The notes: generated by a model not told the origin, from the letters alone. A stretch of 64,000 nt of DNA from Phoronis australis (GCA_002633005.1 NMRA01000027.1:468799-532798), one strand, 5' to 3'. Positions 1 through 13,777 are shown, numbered from the stretch's first letter. A program made the numbers and translations.

Positions 1-525
1 TGACATACCTCAGATAGCACTTGACAATATGATACCAAATTTGAGAAAAGTAAACCCAGGGACAGAGACTTTAACTTCTGTAATGATGTCCACCACAATG
101 CCATCTTGTGTTCGATTTCAACCGCAACCAATAGACTTTGTGCTATTCACAGGACGTGTGTAAATTTCATGAAGAATGAATAATAAATGTGACATGCAGC
201 TCCTATTAATGTGATAAACCAACAAAAGTGCAGTGAACGGCTAGTTGCAGTGAGAAATGTGAATCACTATGCAGATAGGACTGCAGGAGATCTATCTACA
301 TACCAAATATCCTACAGATCTGTGAAGGGTCGCTGGATATAGGGCACAGAAACTCAATAATTTGACAACAGTCAACGAAAAATCTCAAATAACTTTAGAT
401 CGATGAACTGTAGTGAAAACATGAATGGCATATATCCAATACCACTTGACAAGATCTCTCCACACACCAAATTTTGGAAAAATCCCCGAGTAGCAATGGT
501 TAAAAACTTTTCTCTTTACTTTAAG
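1..525 (+). other. Intron of the FoxN2/3 gene
   Basis: No coding sequence is supported here. An open frame runs from 403 into the exon but codes for nothing forkhead-like before 526, where a pyrimidine-rich acceptor (ctctttactttaag) precedes the coding match. The upstream forkhead exon is therefore outside the window. Confidence 0.7.
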
Positions 526-3500
526 AGTATCGGCAAGGGCTCACTATGGTGTATAGACCCCGACTACAGGCCCAACCTACTACAGGCTCTGAGGAAGACT
601 CCTTATCACCCTTTCCACCAACTACAGATTCTTGCCAGCCCACAGTCACCCATGACAACCATCTACCCGTAAGTATGCTAGATTCTTGCCTGTACACAGC
701 CACCTATGGCAACCATCTAACTCTTTCTACTTGTCTTCATGTCTGTTGCGACATGTTTAAAAATTTCAATGTTGAAATCTTGAGCTGTGGTTGAGTTTTG
801 GGCTTCACAAAAGAAGTGAATTTTAATTCACTTCTTTTGTGAAGTACTTCAGAAGAAAATGGATTTTAAATTTTCTGTGGTGCACAGTTAACAATGACGT
901 AGTTAAGGTGTGAAAGTAATTCCTTCCAACTACCGTTAGTGACTTTTTTAATTAGCTAGTTTGTATTTTGCTCAGTGAGAACAATTATTATAACTCACTG
1001 CTGTTTAAAATGGTCCTTTACACAACAACTACCTGCTGTTTCTAGTGATCTACTCTTTATCCTTTGACTGTACAATATTGTTAACTATAAAGTTATCCCA
1101 ATTATCTTTGCTGGCAAATGTTCCTTAACTGAGTTTGTGTTTGATTAATGATAGACATCTAATTGAGGGCTTCAGCATAAAATTAATTTGTGGAAATTCT
1201 TTGTTTGGTCGTTGCCATGGTGACCACTACAGCAGCACATGTTGTACATCTGTTGAGAGGCTACTTTGTCTTCATTGTCCTCTCCTTCACTGTGTATAAA
1301 TACTGTGTTCACCAATATTGTGTCCAAGTGTTTAAAGGATCAAAGATGAAAGTTGCTTTGTTAACTTTTATTGATCTCGACCGTGTAAAAGTTGTCTGGA
1401 AGTTGGAGTTGTCATGTCTCAAATTTGCATGGTTTCCACTGATGGAAAACCTGAAAAAAGTAGTTTCCATTTGAAAAATACAGATAAAGATAACAAAAGC
1501 TTGTAAATGTTTAAACGGGTTGGATGCAGTTTTAATTTATCGTTGAATTACTTTAAAAATTTGTATTTTATATTTTGGTCTCTGACTACTTTCAATCTGC
1601 AAAAAATGTGGGGTTCACCTGGCAAAAGTAAAATTTGCACAGGTTACTGAAAAGTCACCTCTTATGAAATTCATCGTTTGATCCAATAGTAACAAAAACT
1701 TTAAGAAATTGTAAAATTGTTATTTTTCACATTAAAATATATGTCAGTTGACATGAAAAATAATATTCAAATGCATTAAAAATTAGTTAATTTCGTAAAA
1801 CAACAACTGCTTTACGGTTTTTGAAAAACTGTGTGGAACCCCTTGAGATCAATGTTGCCAGTTCAGTTATGCCTGGCAGTGATCTTTACCAAGAATTACT
1901 CCTGTTTTTCAGGAAAAATGGTTATTGAAAAATGAAATAATATGGAAACTTGATGGCAGGTGAAAGCACAATATGATTGGGAGCCATATTATGGACGAGG
2001 AGTACATGTACGGTTAAGACCAACATTGTGTAGAAAATGTGACCTGACAGATAATGCGATTTAATTTCTTTCACTGTTGTGTGATTTCAGAAACCAGAAA
2101 ATACCACTAGCTCCTAAGGTCAACTTTGGTATTTCTCCACGTGAGTATTATCTAAGTGTATTAAGTACTGCCTTGGAAATATACAGCTTAAAATGTTGAG
2201 GAAGTGTGTGCCTCTTTGATGGTCACGAAATGGAAACGTTAGTCACTGTGGAAACAATTTTGGTCGATATGACACATTTAACTCACTATAAAAGGCATTC
2301 TGAACGTTTTCTGTAATTTTGAAATTTGTGAATGTAACAATTCTTCAAACTGGAACTGTTACGCTTGGAGAAAGTTCCCAAAATGTGCGCCGGTGCAAGT
2401 AAACTGTGTCTCAGTTCGTGAGTCGTCCGCCCATTTTCAGTCTCCTAGTACATAACAGCTTGCATTTTGACATAAGCAACGATGATTCTGATGATAAGAC
2501 ACACTGTGTATACATTGGGTTACTTTTTCACATTGTCACACTTTCAGGCTCGTATTTGATGAATTGGTATTTTTATTGAATTGATTTAACAAAAAATTGG
2601 ACAAAAAGTACAAAATACCTTTCTGAGTGACTAGAAAACAACAAATTGACAAAAAACAATTCCAAAAAGCACCATTCCCCTCTTAGGGTACACTGCTACC
2701 AGGGAAACCAGTTTTTGTATCTTTTGTCAAAATGTTAGTCACCATCATTGTCGGATATCAACCTTTCTCCCTAGCAGACACGCCCTGACATTAATGAGCA
2801 GGTGATTATGAACATTACTGATGTTGTTTTTTGACTTTTAATCAAAGCAGAGAATGAAGTAGGTTCTTGCCCAATATGAAACATGAGTACTAAGTACAAA
2901 CATTAGTTCTAAATACAAACATGAGTACTAAATACAAACATGACAATTGTTTTAAATCCTTTTTGTCTTCAATTATTGTTCCTAAGCCTGCTTAGCGAGG
3001 ACGCCTATTATTGTCTTTCAAGTTTTTCAGACATCTTCTTATAGCAGCTGTTGCTATTTTTCATTTTCTATTAGTATTCAAAGAAACTGTTTGGATTACG
3101 TCAGACACTCTAATGTTTTGTTTCCTTAGCAACCAGTTGCCTACGTTACATGTGAGACAGCGTGCTGGTTGAATTTCAGTTTACTCTGCCTAAACTCTCA
3201 CCGATGTAAGACACGATATTCAATGTACTCTTTGTACTAAGCACTGTAGCAATGTAGGAAACAATATGGGTGCACAGGAAATTGTGGTCAACTTTTTCAA
3301 AGATAAGCGTCATAAAATTTCAATTTATTGCGTTTTCATTTTCAATTTCTGTACTTTAGCAACTTGCTTTGAGTATTTGGAAAATTGTTTGCATTCGCAA
3401 CACTGTTAGAGAAGCTCTTGAAAATGTTTGGCAATGATTTGTGTGTGACATTGGTGAGAGTTGTCCATCATTTTACATACACATGTTCTCATAGTCACCA

Positions 3501-6500
3501 GTTTATCACGCTGTAAAGTGTTCTAACCTCTTACTCCTCTCACTTGAGTGTGTTTATCTATGAGTTAATGTTTTGAGTGAAATATTACGTTTTGTAGTGA
3601 AGTAATTTTAAATTTTCGAAGAACCAATGGTCATTTTTGATGAGTTTTGATTACTGGAAGTGTCTTCATCGACGTTTAATTAATTTCTAAATGATTTTAT
3701 TTTGAAAGACAGTCTTTAGTTCTTTGGACGACTGAAGGTGTTGAGCCTACTTCCCAGCGTATCAACAGTTTTTTCCCCTACAGTGTCTAATCGCAAGTGT
3801 CGGGAACCAAATTTCTTTAATTGAGAAATCTCCCACTTTCCACATTCATTCTAGTTTTGAGAAACCTTCACTGCACTCTTGTCTACCAAGTTACACGACC
3901 TTCCTTCCTTGTCTGTTCAGTTAGTGTACCAGTGCAATAGATGAGTTAGAAGACTAGTTGTGGTGAATGTACAGGAAATGTTGATGAGCAGGTTGCTGTA
4001 GTGCACTGTTATCACATTGATTCTTCCCACTTTCCGTCCCTCGAGAATGTTCAATTTTGCTGTTGTTTGAAGCTAAGTATATAACTTCTGACCAGCGTAT
4101 TGATTACACCAGCATAATGTGAAGGGTTGTGTTCAGTTACCATGGAAACTTGGTTATTAAATTTAGCGCCATCTTGTCTTCCAGATCTCTTCCCGTTCTT
4201 GAGCAAAAGATTGCAGCAGTCTCCTAGTGGATCAGAGCTTGGTGAGTAAGATAGGTCAGAAATAGGTCAGAAGGGAATTAAATGTGAATCAGACATGGTT
4301 GCATTGGGGGGTTCAGAAGTTGATTTCTTAGTGTTTTGGTTAAATATGTTTTTGATGTATAAAATTAGAAGCTTCAACACTGCTACTTTTAAAAATGTTG
4401 CTCAGTTATCTCTGTAAATTGACTAAATGGGAGAAAGCATTTTTCATGAAGTGTGAAGAGAAATTTTGCTGTGATTACACAATCGAACATCATTTCCTGA
4501 AAAGAGGCTCTAAAAAGACGTGAAACTGGTGACCATGTGTGTGGTGGCCACACATATAAGACTAGTGACCATGTATGTGCTGGCCACATATATAAGACGT
4601 CCACATTTTGGATATTGTTGTAGCAAGTGTATCAGAATGGGAGACTTTCAGCAAGCAGTTGGGGCTTATCACATGGGACCGGTGACTCGTATCGCCACCT
4701 AGCTGTATGAAGAGGTACTTAGTCTTCACAGCGGGTGGCATAGGGGAATGGTTTGCCTTTGTGAAAATACCCTTTTACAGTGTATGTGATTAGACGTGAT
4801 GTGTTTTAAACAGAAGTTATAAAGTACCTCCTTGTTCTCCAGAGGCCACTGGTGTCAGGTCTTATGTGACCAGTCACCACATTGCCTCTGAAAGTCTCCC
4901 ATTGGATGTTGAATTGAATTTAAAATGTCCAGTTTCTGAAAAAAAAGCTAATGCAGTGCACTATTTTGGGGTAAATTTCTGTCTATTGACGTGCACAGTA
5001 TTCCTACACCACTTTGTTCCGAGTACCTATTTCTGCAAATAGATGGCTGACTTAACTGTTGTTTCAGACTTGTGCACTGAAGGGCAATTTAGGTTGTCTG
5101 TCTGTAGAAATTGGATATGAAACTAATTACACAAGTATTTGATATGGCAATGCAGTAATTATTATAAAATTGATGGGTTTTTTTTGCCTTTGTTTGCTGC
5201 CACTAGCTACAATATGCCAGATATGTGCCTGGGTGTACATGTGTGTCATGTACGTAGGCTGTGCACAGATCATGCGGCTGTGCGTAAAGTATTCATTTAT
5301 TTGTAAAGGTCTGTTGCAAAGTGTCACTGCTCTAAACAGTGTTGGTGTTTTGCATGTAGCCGAAAACATTGTAGTGAGACTTGTATTCTGAGGCCCCCGA
5401 TATTTGTACTCTCTCCCAATATTCTAACTCTCTGTTGTCTCTAAATGAAGGTGTGTTCACTTACTACTCCATAACTCGAAGGGTGAGGGAGTTGGGAAAA
5501 GATGACAATTTATGAGAACTCATGGTGCTGTCATCACATAGTTTATTAAGATATCTCCATCACGGTACATATCATTGGAGAAACTGGTTCACCTTCGAGC
5601 CGAATTGATTAATTTCAAAATCGGGAGCCGACATTTCACGCTTCCATGATTTGGTCATATTTCACAAGGCTTCCCATATAAACATCTAACATGTACACAA
5701 ACACCAGCCCCAATCTATCACTACCCAATCCTATCACTGACTGTGAACACATTGACATAGGGCATCACTGACTGAACACGGTGACATAGGGCATCACTGA
5801 CTGAACACGGTGACATAGGGCATCACTGACTGAACACGGTGACATAGGGCATCACTGACTGAACACGGTGACATAGGGCATCACTGACTGAACACAGTGA
5901 CATAGGGCATCACTGACTGAACACAGTGACATAGGGCATCACTGACTGAACACAGTGACATGGGGCATCACTGACTGAACACAGTGACATGGGGCATCAC
6001 TGACTGAACACAGCGACATGGGGCATCACTGACTGAACACAGTGACATAGGGCATCACTGACTGAACACAGTGACATAGGGCATCACTGACTGAACACAG
6101 TGACATGGGGCATCACTGACTGAACACAGTGACATGGGGCATCACTGACTGAACACAGCGACATGGGGCATCACTGACTGAACACAGTGACATAGGGCAT
6201 CACTGACTGAACACAGTGACATAGGGCATCACTGACTGAACACAGTGACATGGGGCATCACTGACTGAACACAGTGACATGGGGCATCACTGACTGAACA
6301 CAGCGACATAGGGCATCACTGACTGAACACAGTGACATAGGGCATCACTGACTGAACACAGTGATATGGGGGATCACTGACTATGAACATAGGGCATAAT
6401 CAGGGCATACGCATTCAAAATTTTCCAACTTTTTAAGCATATGTGCAATTTAGTGACAGAATTTTACGTTTTTTCATTAATATGCCTGAATAGTTTTACC

Positions 6501-8294
6501 TTGCTTTCATACTATCCCTCAAGTCTCATTGTTTGCTCTCCAGATTGTCCATTCAGTGGAGTCGCCACGAAGTAACAATACTCGATTGTGTTGTAACTTA
6601 ACATTAAAACGACGCCTCGTTCATTCTTGTAGTCCTTGTGACCCTAATGAAATACCAACTCAGTGTTGCTGTTGCTTGAATTTGTACTCTTGAATCACAT
6701 GAGCATTCATTCATTCCGGTTGTTCTTGGAAGATCAGTGTTGTAATGCTGTTGTGGTCCTCTTAATTGTCTTATTCATCTGATTGGTTGAATCTCTCCAC
6801 AGATTTGGACATTGACGTGGCTAATACCTTGATGTCATTGAAGGGTTCATCCCCACAGGGCTATAGCAGTAAGTCTATTGGTGTCTACTGAAGGGTATAT
6901 TCGTAACAAAAGTAGTATCAATAATATACTATAGATGTCTTGCTTTGGGCCCTCTGGTGGCTGCTCTAAGTGTACTGGCTCCATCTAGTGTCAATGTTTA
7001 AAATAATAATTATCCCTTGTATCTGTGCTGTAGGCAATTCACATGCTGGGCGCATATCAACACTGTTACTGAATCACTTGTAGTCAGCATGCATTAGCTA
7101 GGAGTGAAGAGTGTATTTTATTTATAGAGCGTTAGTTTACTTTTTGCTGGTGGTTCTATTTCCAGTATAAATTCATTCTCTACAGATCCATTCAATTAAA
7201 GAGGTCAACATGAGACACTCGTTATAAAACTAAAACACAAATTTAAATGTTTGTGTGTCTGACTGCAGTATTCCTAGACTGAGGCGTCTCTGCTCAGTAA
7301 TTTGACGTAGAGAATGCCTCTGATGTCACAAGTGAGTTCAGTGTGGTGAGTTTGTGCTCATCTTCATCAACAAGTCATTCTGTTGTTTTTTTGTGTAACT
7401 GTGTAATTATTGATTCCAGACCCAAGACTAAAGCCACTGAGTTTACAGTTTGAGAGTCCAAATGGCGATCGTTTGCGCAAAAAATTAAGGTGAGTAATAC
7501 AATAAACATGCTAATTTCTATAGCGGTATTGTTTGGTTAAGTTAGGATTCCAACTGACCAATATGTTTCAATTAAGAACAAGTGTCTCCAAAATTCAGCA
7601 TCGTGTAAAAGGCACACTAGACACATGACCCTTGCCTGCTGTTAGTTGATCCTGTTAAATTGTCAAGGGACTTTGATGTCGGTTGTAACAGTGAAAAACA
7701 ATTAACGAGCGTGTGTGAAAATATCTCGTGTTTACAGCATGTAATGTCTTGGTTATTGTGGCCAAAAATGAAATGTTTAAAGGCCGGTTTAAATGTTTGT
7801 CATAGGAATTAATATATTTATATTGGGGAACATCAACACAAATAGTTGTGGCACCTTCGTACCGTTTGCTAAATATTTCTAGGCACTCGACGTGTGGTGC
7901 TAAATATATGCCTTACATTTCTAGACACTCACCGTACAACAAGAAGCGGCCAACGTCACCGGTGGTGATCACAAGTAGTCCTAGTGAAGATCACACCTAC
8001 AGTGCTTCTAGTTCGCCGTACGAGGCTGGTGGGCGTTCACCAGCGTCCAGCTCATCAATCGATGAAGAGTATGACTTTGGCTCTGACGAGAGTGAAGAAG
8101 AGTATGAAGAGTCTGACTGGGAAGAGGACGGCTGGGACAGCGAGGATGAGAAGAAACGCATCGTGGAGGGAGCTGACGCCCTGTTGAACTTGGCAGGGGT
8201 CGCTACCTCGTCGGTGGTCTCCATGAGATCAATAAGTCCTCCAAGTAATAACAACTGCATCAAACAGGAGATTAAGCAGGAGATATGTACCTAG
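526..8294 (+). CDS. foxn2/3: FoxN2/3-type forkhead transcription factor, 3' part (5' exons outside window)
   Basis: Six exons read: 526-668, 2091-2140, 4185-4241, 6803-6868, 7420-7489, 7925-8294. They join in frame to 252 codons including the TAG at 8292-8294, each with AG/GT borders. The first exon encodes [16 protein letters not shown] followed by [14 protein letters not shown], the end of a forkhead domain of the CHES1 (FOXN2/FOXN3) type; the recognition helix and N terminus must lie upstream of the window. Later exons carry short conserved-looking blocks ([29 protein letters not shown]). The last exon has a Ser/Pro-rich part, a strongly acidic stretch ([19 protein letters not shown]) and the block [12 protein letters not shown]. 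Family role: nuclear DNA-binding repressor. FOXN2 and FOXN3 cannot be separated from this part; the animal may have a single co-orthologue. The last exon has a second usable acceptor (see findings). Confidence 0.9.
803..844. repeat. Perfect hairpin palindrome, 20-bp arms
   Basis: cttcacaaaagaagtgaatt is followed by two T and then its exact reverse complement. It lies in the first visible FoxN intron. No gene or flanking duplication explains it. Confidence 0.9.
5731..6396. repeat. 29-bp minisatellite with five-unit higher-order structure
   Basis: About 21 regular units (catcactgactgaacacagt + gacataggg) run from 5761, with degenerate units at both ends, in the FoxN intron between the exons ending 4241 and starting 6803. 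The first four units carry acacggtgacatagg. After that three variants (agtgacatagg, agtgacatggg, agcgacatggg) recur in the order A A G G C three times, giving a 145-bp higher-order unit; the last block is slightly altered. Confidence 0.95.
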
Positions 8295-8495
8295 TAGTGA
8301 TGTAGACAATGGTTGCGGATGACTACAGCCCAGTGGTGCCATCTGTTGATGCCATTTAGGTGGTGGTGAAAATCATAAATCACTTAATAGTTTCTCTATA
8401 GCATAAGATGCACCTTTGCTTAACTCGTACAAAATTCCACAGAATATTCTACTGTGTTCACTAGGTCTTTCAGTTAAGCATGCAGATTTTATCTT

Positions 8496-8531
8496 ACTGG
8501 AATAAAGTGGAATACACCACTTTATTCCAGT
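8496..8531. repeat. Perfect hairpin with poly(A)-signal-like arms
   Basis: ACTGGAATAAAGTGG, a 6-base loop, then its exact reverse complement, about 200 bases past the FoxN stop. The left arm contains AATAAA on the plus strand and the right arm gives AATAAA on the minus strand. Confidence 0.85.
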
Positions 8532-9313
8532 TGGATCTAACTTGTGTGGATTTTACTGTATAAGAATTACAAATGTATGTATGTGGTGAATCTTCCAATT
8601 AACTAATTGTTAATGCAGCACAGGTCAAAGCTATTTGTCAAATTTGGACATCTAGAGGAACTATTAAGTGGTTGATGTATTTGATCGTATGGTAGGGCAA
8701 CGGGTATGCTGAAAGGATAGTTGGTGAAGACTATTGTAAGTGATGATGGTGTGAGTTGGGAAGAGTTGCCGTTATTGTACCTCTTAAACATCTAGCTCCA
8801 TATATATCTTAACCAGGTAGTCATAGAGTATCAACTATGTTTATAACTGTGGTGCTCATATCATGCCACGGTATCTCAGTTTGTTTAACATTTCACAATC
8901 GTATTATTGTGGTGGCAAATATTAGTTTTTTTGGGGCAAATCCGGTGACGTGATTCATACATGCAGGTTGTTGAATTCTTATCGGAGACAAATAGTGCTA
9001 TTAAACTTTTGCTTCTGTTTAGTGCATGAATAAGCAGTGTACATCTGAATTATGGTATTCATTACTGTAACAGTTAGCTTTGAAAAGCTTAATCTACAAA
9101 CATTTTGATACAAGCTATGGTCAAGTGGGTAATGGTACAATTTATGATGAATATTACTTATCATACTTTGCTCATATCATACGAGAAAAAGTAAACATTA
9201 CTTTTATTTTTTTGCTGGCTCTTTAGAGGGCATAACTGCTGTCATTTCTCCACTGGTGAATGTTGCCATTTGCGTCGTGGTTATGTCTTGTTGAGAAATC
9301 GTCACGCAGAAAT

Positions 9314-9473
9314 GTATCATTTAACAGGGATCCGTATCATTCAACAGGGATCCATATCATTCAACTGGGATCCGTATCATTTAACAGGGATCCGTATCAT
9401 TTAACAGGGATCCGTATCATTTAACAGGGATCCGTATCATTTAACAGGGATCCGTATCATTCAACTGGGATTC
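9314..9473. repeat. 20-bp tandem array, eight units
   Basis: Eight consecutive 20-bp units of gtatcatttaacagggatcc. Some units have ttcaactgg instead of tttaacagg and the last unit ends gattc. It lies in the probable FoxN 3'UTR or intergenic DNA. Confidence 0.95.
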
Positions 9474-11365
9474 TTGTGGTTGGTCTCAGTTAATAAGTAC
9501 GAAGGTGGCAACTCTCCCCAACTAACTTTAGTCATGAGTTGGTATATTTCTGTGAGATTCAAGGTGGACTCACCAACTTAGTTACAACTGCTTTAAGTAC
9601 ATTAGTTGGTAGATTGTTATTGTTTATTTTTATTATCATTATTTTTAATATTATTATTACTCACTGTTCTCATACATGTAACCTAGGTTATCATTATACC
9701 TCATGCTGGGCATGTCGAGGGTTTTGTAGCGACATGTTCAAATGGTTATTTCTGTGTATTGTTGGAACTATCATGACAGAAATGTTTTGCGACTACTTCT
9801 ATGACGACTATCTCAAAGTGAGTGTCAGTGTGGTAACTTTTGTTTCAGTTTGTGTAAATATTGTAAATAATTGAGGCTACATGTGCAGTATTATTTTGGT
9901 ACACAATGGATGATGGACGCTTTCTTTGGTTATGTAGTCGGTATTACAGATTTATGTGGCAAATGATTCAAAGTCAAACCCACATTTTGTATTTATAATG
10001 TGCCTATCGTAATCAGTTTTGAGGTTAATCAAGTTTCGTTCTAGCTCTATTCAGAATTTATTAAACATTATACTCCTAGAATTCATGGCCTGCATCTTTA
10101 CATGGTCGGAGATTTAACTGATTTTGTGTCTTCACTGATTAAAACGGATCAGTTTTGTATAAAGTTATACTGTTTGTTAGCCAATTGCTTCCATTTTTCT
10201 TGTTTAGTATATTTGGTGCTTGTTTACACTGCTGGCTTATAGTACAGCGGAATGATATCGTGTTATGGGAAGTTTTTGTATTACAACCGTTGATCATTGT
10301 AAAACTAGTGACATGTGAAGTGAAAAGTAGTTATGTCCCCATGTCCAATAACAGAATCCTTGGAATTGTGTCCCTCATTTATGCTCATTTCTAATTGGAC
10401 TAATGAAATGAACTCATCAAATCTTGTTCAGCAAATTGCATTAAAAATGTAATCAAGATTTTGCCATGGAGTTGATCAGTGATGTAGACTACCTGTTTCT
10501 GCACAAGTCATTTAACATCAGATCTGTCTTTAATGGTCTACTGTTACCTAGGAAACAACATGGCAGGCTGGGGTAATGATTAGCATGAAGTCACTTCCAG
10601 CGTTTGTAAAACGGAGGTTTTGTATTTAACAGTTAGTAGTTGGCGATATTCATGAACTGTTGTTGATAAGAAATGATCGGGTCTATTTAGCAGGCATGTG
10701 CTTGCACTCCCAGCCTCACACAAGTTGGCCTTTCTAAACCAGGTGCAGTCGTGGGGGTGTCTTCACCTGAAGCTTTTCTTATTATTTTACATGTTTAGGT
10801 TAGGTGTATGTTTTTGTTAAATGCCTGGATTAAGAAATTTGTGTAATCAAAATTAGGTGCCACGTTGATGGATTGGAAAGTACTTTTACCTCAAATATGA
10901 TTGGTGCTCAAGTCTTGAAATTGCAACTGTCAATAACTTGCTTGTATTTTGTGCTAAGCAAATTAAAGTCGTGTATGCACTTAGTGAATCAAGCATTTTC
11001 AAGATTAATTTTTGAGAGCAAAATATTTTCCGATCCTCACCTTATTTGTTAGCCAAGGTTGCCATGTCATAGTTTAAGGGTTACCATGTCGGAGGTGAAA
11101 GGTTACATTTAGTGCTTATGATGACATTGGTTGCTTCATTATTGGCGAGGCTTGTGCAATATGTATTCATCATTATTATGGGCCGGATTGTACAGCTGTA
11201 CAGAAGTAAACAATAAACTTTATAAATTTCATCTTTGTTGTTCATCGTCAGCCCAAGAACCAGTCTTCAGTGTTGAGAATGCGCATTCAGTGGGGTGTTG
11301 TGCCCAGACGTAATGCTTTCTAGCACTTTTTGGGCTTAACTCTTATCGTTTATTGTATTTTTTGT

Positions 11366-11371
11366 AATAAA
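11366..11371 (+). promoter_or_regulatory. Possible distal poly(A) signal of FoxN
   Basis: AATAAA in an AT-rich setting about 3.1 kb after the FoxN stop. Another AATAAA is at 11212. Use of either is inference; vertebrate FOXN3 transcripts also have long 3'UTRs. Confidence 0.3.
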
Positions 11372-12217
11372 CATTAAAAAAGAGTGTTACAGCAAAATGA
11401 CCTGCGTGCTTGTGTCACAAACTAAAAAAACGTTTTAATTAATGATTATTTATTGTCATTATTACCACTAGAGGACCTGAAATGTTCTCCCACTTCAGTA
11501 TGCTAAATTGGCGGTGACCAGGGGAGTGAAATTTCATGTCATATTCAAACAAGGCCATGTCATGTGCCTCTCCCGTCAAACAAAGTCCAGATACGCCTCT
11601 GCCAGTGCATTCAGTGTGTATGAACTGCTGGTTACAGGAACAATAACAGTAGACAGAAACTACTCCACTATCTGTTGGGGTATGCAGCTGGATCCTTTTT
11701 ACATAGTCGGCATATACATTGGGTTCCATGTAAAATCACCATTCATTTAATGAACGTGTTGTACCCCTTCAACAAACAGGACCAATAGAGGAGCCGTGAA
11801 TAAAGCCACTTTTTGAGGGCACATTGCCATCGCATCTTTCATGTGAATATTACGACAGTCAAAAGGTTGACTTCATAGCCATTGGCTACAGGATTTGTAA
11901 GTTCAGCTAAAAAGAAATTAATTAAATCATCTAATGTCGAAGCATTCCTGCGAGACAGCGTGCCATTTATTTCAAATCTGCAAATTAATGTCATGAGTAA
12001 ACTTCCAAGCCAACAGTAAAATATGCGACGGTGCAATACCATTATAATGGCTACAAAGTTTGCTATACACCTGCACTCAAAACACTTGAAGCTTGTTATG
12101 ACTCACCACTGGCATTCATGCCCTGGGCTGCATTTTTGTTCAGTGCCAGTCACTTAATTTGACAGTTCAAAGTTCACAGCTCTGTGGGGATGTTGGGCAC
12201 GAGTTTCGCAACCAAAT

Positions 12218-12223
12218 TTTATT
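12218..12223 (-). promoter_or_regulatory. Probable tmem223 poly(A) signal
   Basis: Reverse-strand AATAAA about 150 bases past the tmem223 stop, a normal distance for a short 3'UTR. Confidence 0.45.
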
Positions 12224-12370
12224 TAAAATCTTAATAGATTCTGTAGCCAAAATAACCATTATTAGCTCCCCAAGCATGAGCACTGAAGAGCTTGCACAAG
12301 TTGTCATCACTATTCAAAATGCACAAAATAGTTTTACACAGCACATCTTTATAGCCACACTCGACCGCAA

Positions 12371-13777
12371 CTAAAACTTCCTCTTCAGAGCAACCACATA
12401 ATCAAACAGATCTGTGTTGAAAAATTTCCCACGTCCATCTAGAAGAAAGTAGAACATTCTGCCTTTGAGCTTCAAAGCCATATTGCTCGTGGAGGCCTGT
12501 CGAGATTTTGTTGCCGAGATGTGCTCAGTGGAGACCTCTATTGTACGGATACGTCCGAAAGGGGCAAAGGTCTGTACAGCCACTTTCTGGCCACCTTTCA
12601 TGAGAACGATTCTGTGGACTGATCGTAGAGCCAAGGTCATTGTAAAGAAAAACAGGAAGTAGCCTGTAAGAAATATTTAGAACTTATACAGCAATGGCAA
12701 AAATATGAAACCACGAAATAACAAACTTGTAGAATTCTTGATTATCATAGAAACTCTGCAAGGGAATAATGCCTGGTTATTGTTTTTTCTGAAAATTTTG
12801 ATTTTTTTCACAAAGATTGTCTGACACAACTTCCACAGGCATAAAAATTTTCACACAAAAGTAGCAAATTCTATTTATTCAATAAGTTAGCTACAAAAGT
12901 GTAACCAGAATTTTCTTTTAAGGCCTTTTTGCCTGAGAACTTGGCTGTCATTGACAATGAAGACTTCCAGATTTTTTTCCTATTTTACAGTTGAAAAGGC
13001 CTTGAAAAGAAAATCCCTCACAAGCTTTTGTAGCTAACAGAACAGATTAAATTTGTAAGTTGTCCAAAATTTTCATGGTTATGGGAATCATAGTCATCTC
13101 AATAAAAATTGTGTTCCTTTAGAAAAAACAAAGTCATATGTCTAAAAATATCCTATCATTATTTTGATGCGCCTAATGCATTTCTGTGATGACAAAGGAT
13201 CATTAAATAATGGACTAATACGACATCTGAAGAAATGTAACAATGTCGGCAAGTTACAGTAAGTTTCAGCAGTAACTGTTAAATCATCTGCTTTTCAACC
13301 AAACTCACCTAATGTGAGACACAATAATGCTATCCCGTTCTTGTACTTGTTTTCGCCAAAGTTCACTCTCCTCCACCAAACTGACTTTTTCCCATCACTC
13401 TCCAACTCTGTCTCCTTAACATCACGGAGACTGCTGTAGGAAAACTGTGCCAAGTATGTCCAGAAGAAAAACTGGATAAAACCAAACCAAGTGAGGTATT
13501 TGTAATATCTCACATTTTCATACTGGAAAAGTAAGACATCTTTTTTGACACGAGGATCCACTTCGAAAGGTAATGCTTCTCTTGACAGCACAGAAGTCAG
13601 TGACAAAGTTCTACGAGTTAATGTCAAAGGTGAGATGTGGAAGACATGACATACAGATGGACAAGTGGCTCTCATAGAGTATGTCATGAATGGTTGAGTT
13701 TGTAACCTATAGAATCTAAGGTGATCAGGTCTAGATCGCAGAATTAATGTTCGAAGACTTCGGGCAATCATTGACAT
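12371..13777 (-). CDS. tmem223: TMEM223, mitochondrial inner-membrane protein
   Basis: Two coding exons, 13777-13309 and 12663-12371, join in phase 1 (ctcacattag/GTGAGT to ttcttacag/GCTAC) into 254 codons, a 253-residue protein. The start ATG at 13777 (MSMIARSLRT) opens a basic, Arg-rich N terminus fitting a mitochondrial presequence. Then come DVLLFQYENVRYYKYL, a membrane segment (WFGFIQFFFWTYLAQFSYSS), and a second one made across the splice junction (GIALLCLTLG-YFLFFFTMTL). The C terminus matches TMEM223: SVHRIVLMKGGQKVAVQTFA, then LKLKGRMFYFLLDGRGKFFN and TDLFD. Human TMEM223 is implicated in cytochrome c oxidase biogenesis. A tttcag acceptor at 13791-13796 just before the ATG suggests a noncoding first exon upstream. 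Confidence 0.93.

Larger units (their letters stand above)
8295..12370. other. Intergenic region / probable long FoxN 3'UTR
   Basis: No convincing coding sequence. Features seen: a hairpin at 8496-8531, a 20-bp tandem array at 9314-9473, AATAAA at 11212-11217 and 11366-11371 that could end a long FoxN 3'UTR, and a reverse-strand AATAAA at 12218-12223 suited to tmem223. Short open frames here lack splice context or recognisable protein. Confidence 0.5.

Noticed and set aside
1190-1474. 94-codon open frame in the FoxN intron
   Set aside because: No domain, no splice support, and it lies within an intron of a well-supported gene.
5731-6396. CRISPR-like regular repeats
   Set aside because: Head-to-tail units without spacers in an animal intron: a minisatellite.
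11439-12042. Several 67-96 codon frames on both strands
   Set aside because: Overlapping, without recognisable protein; likely 3' noncoding DNA between FoxN and tmem223.
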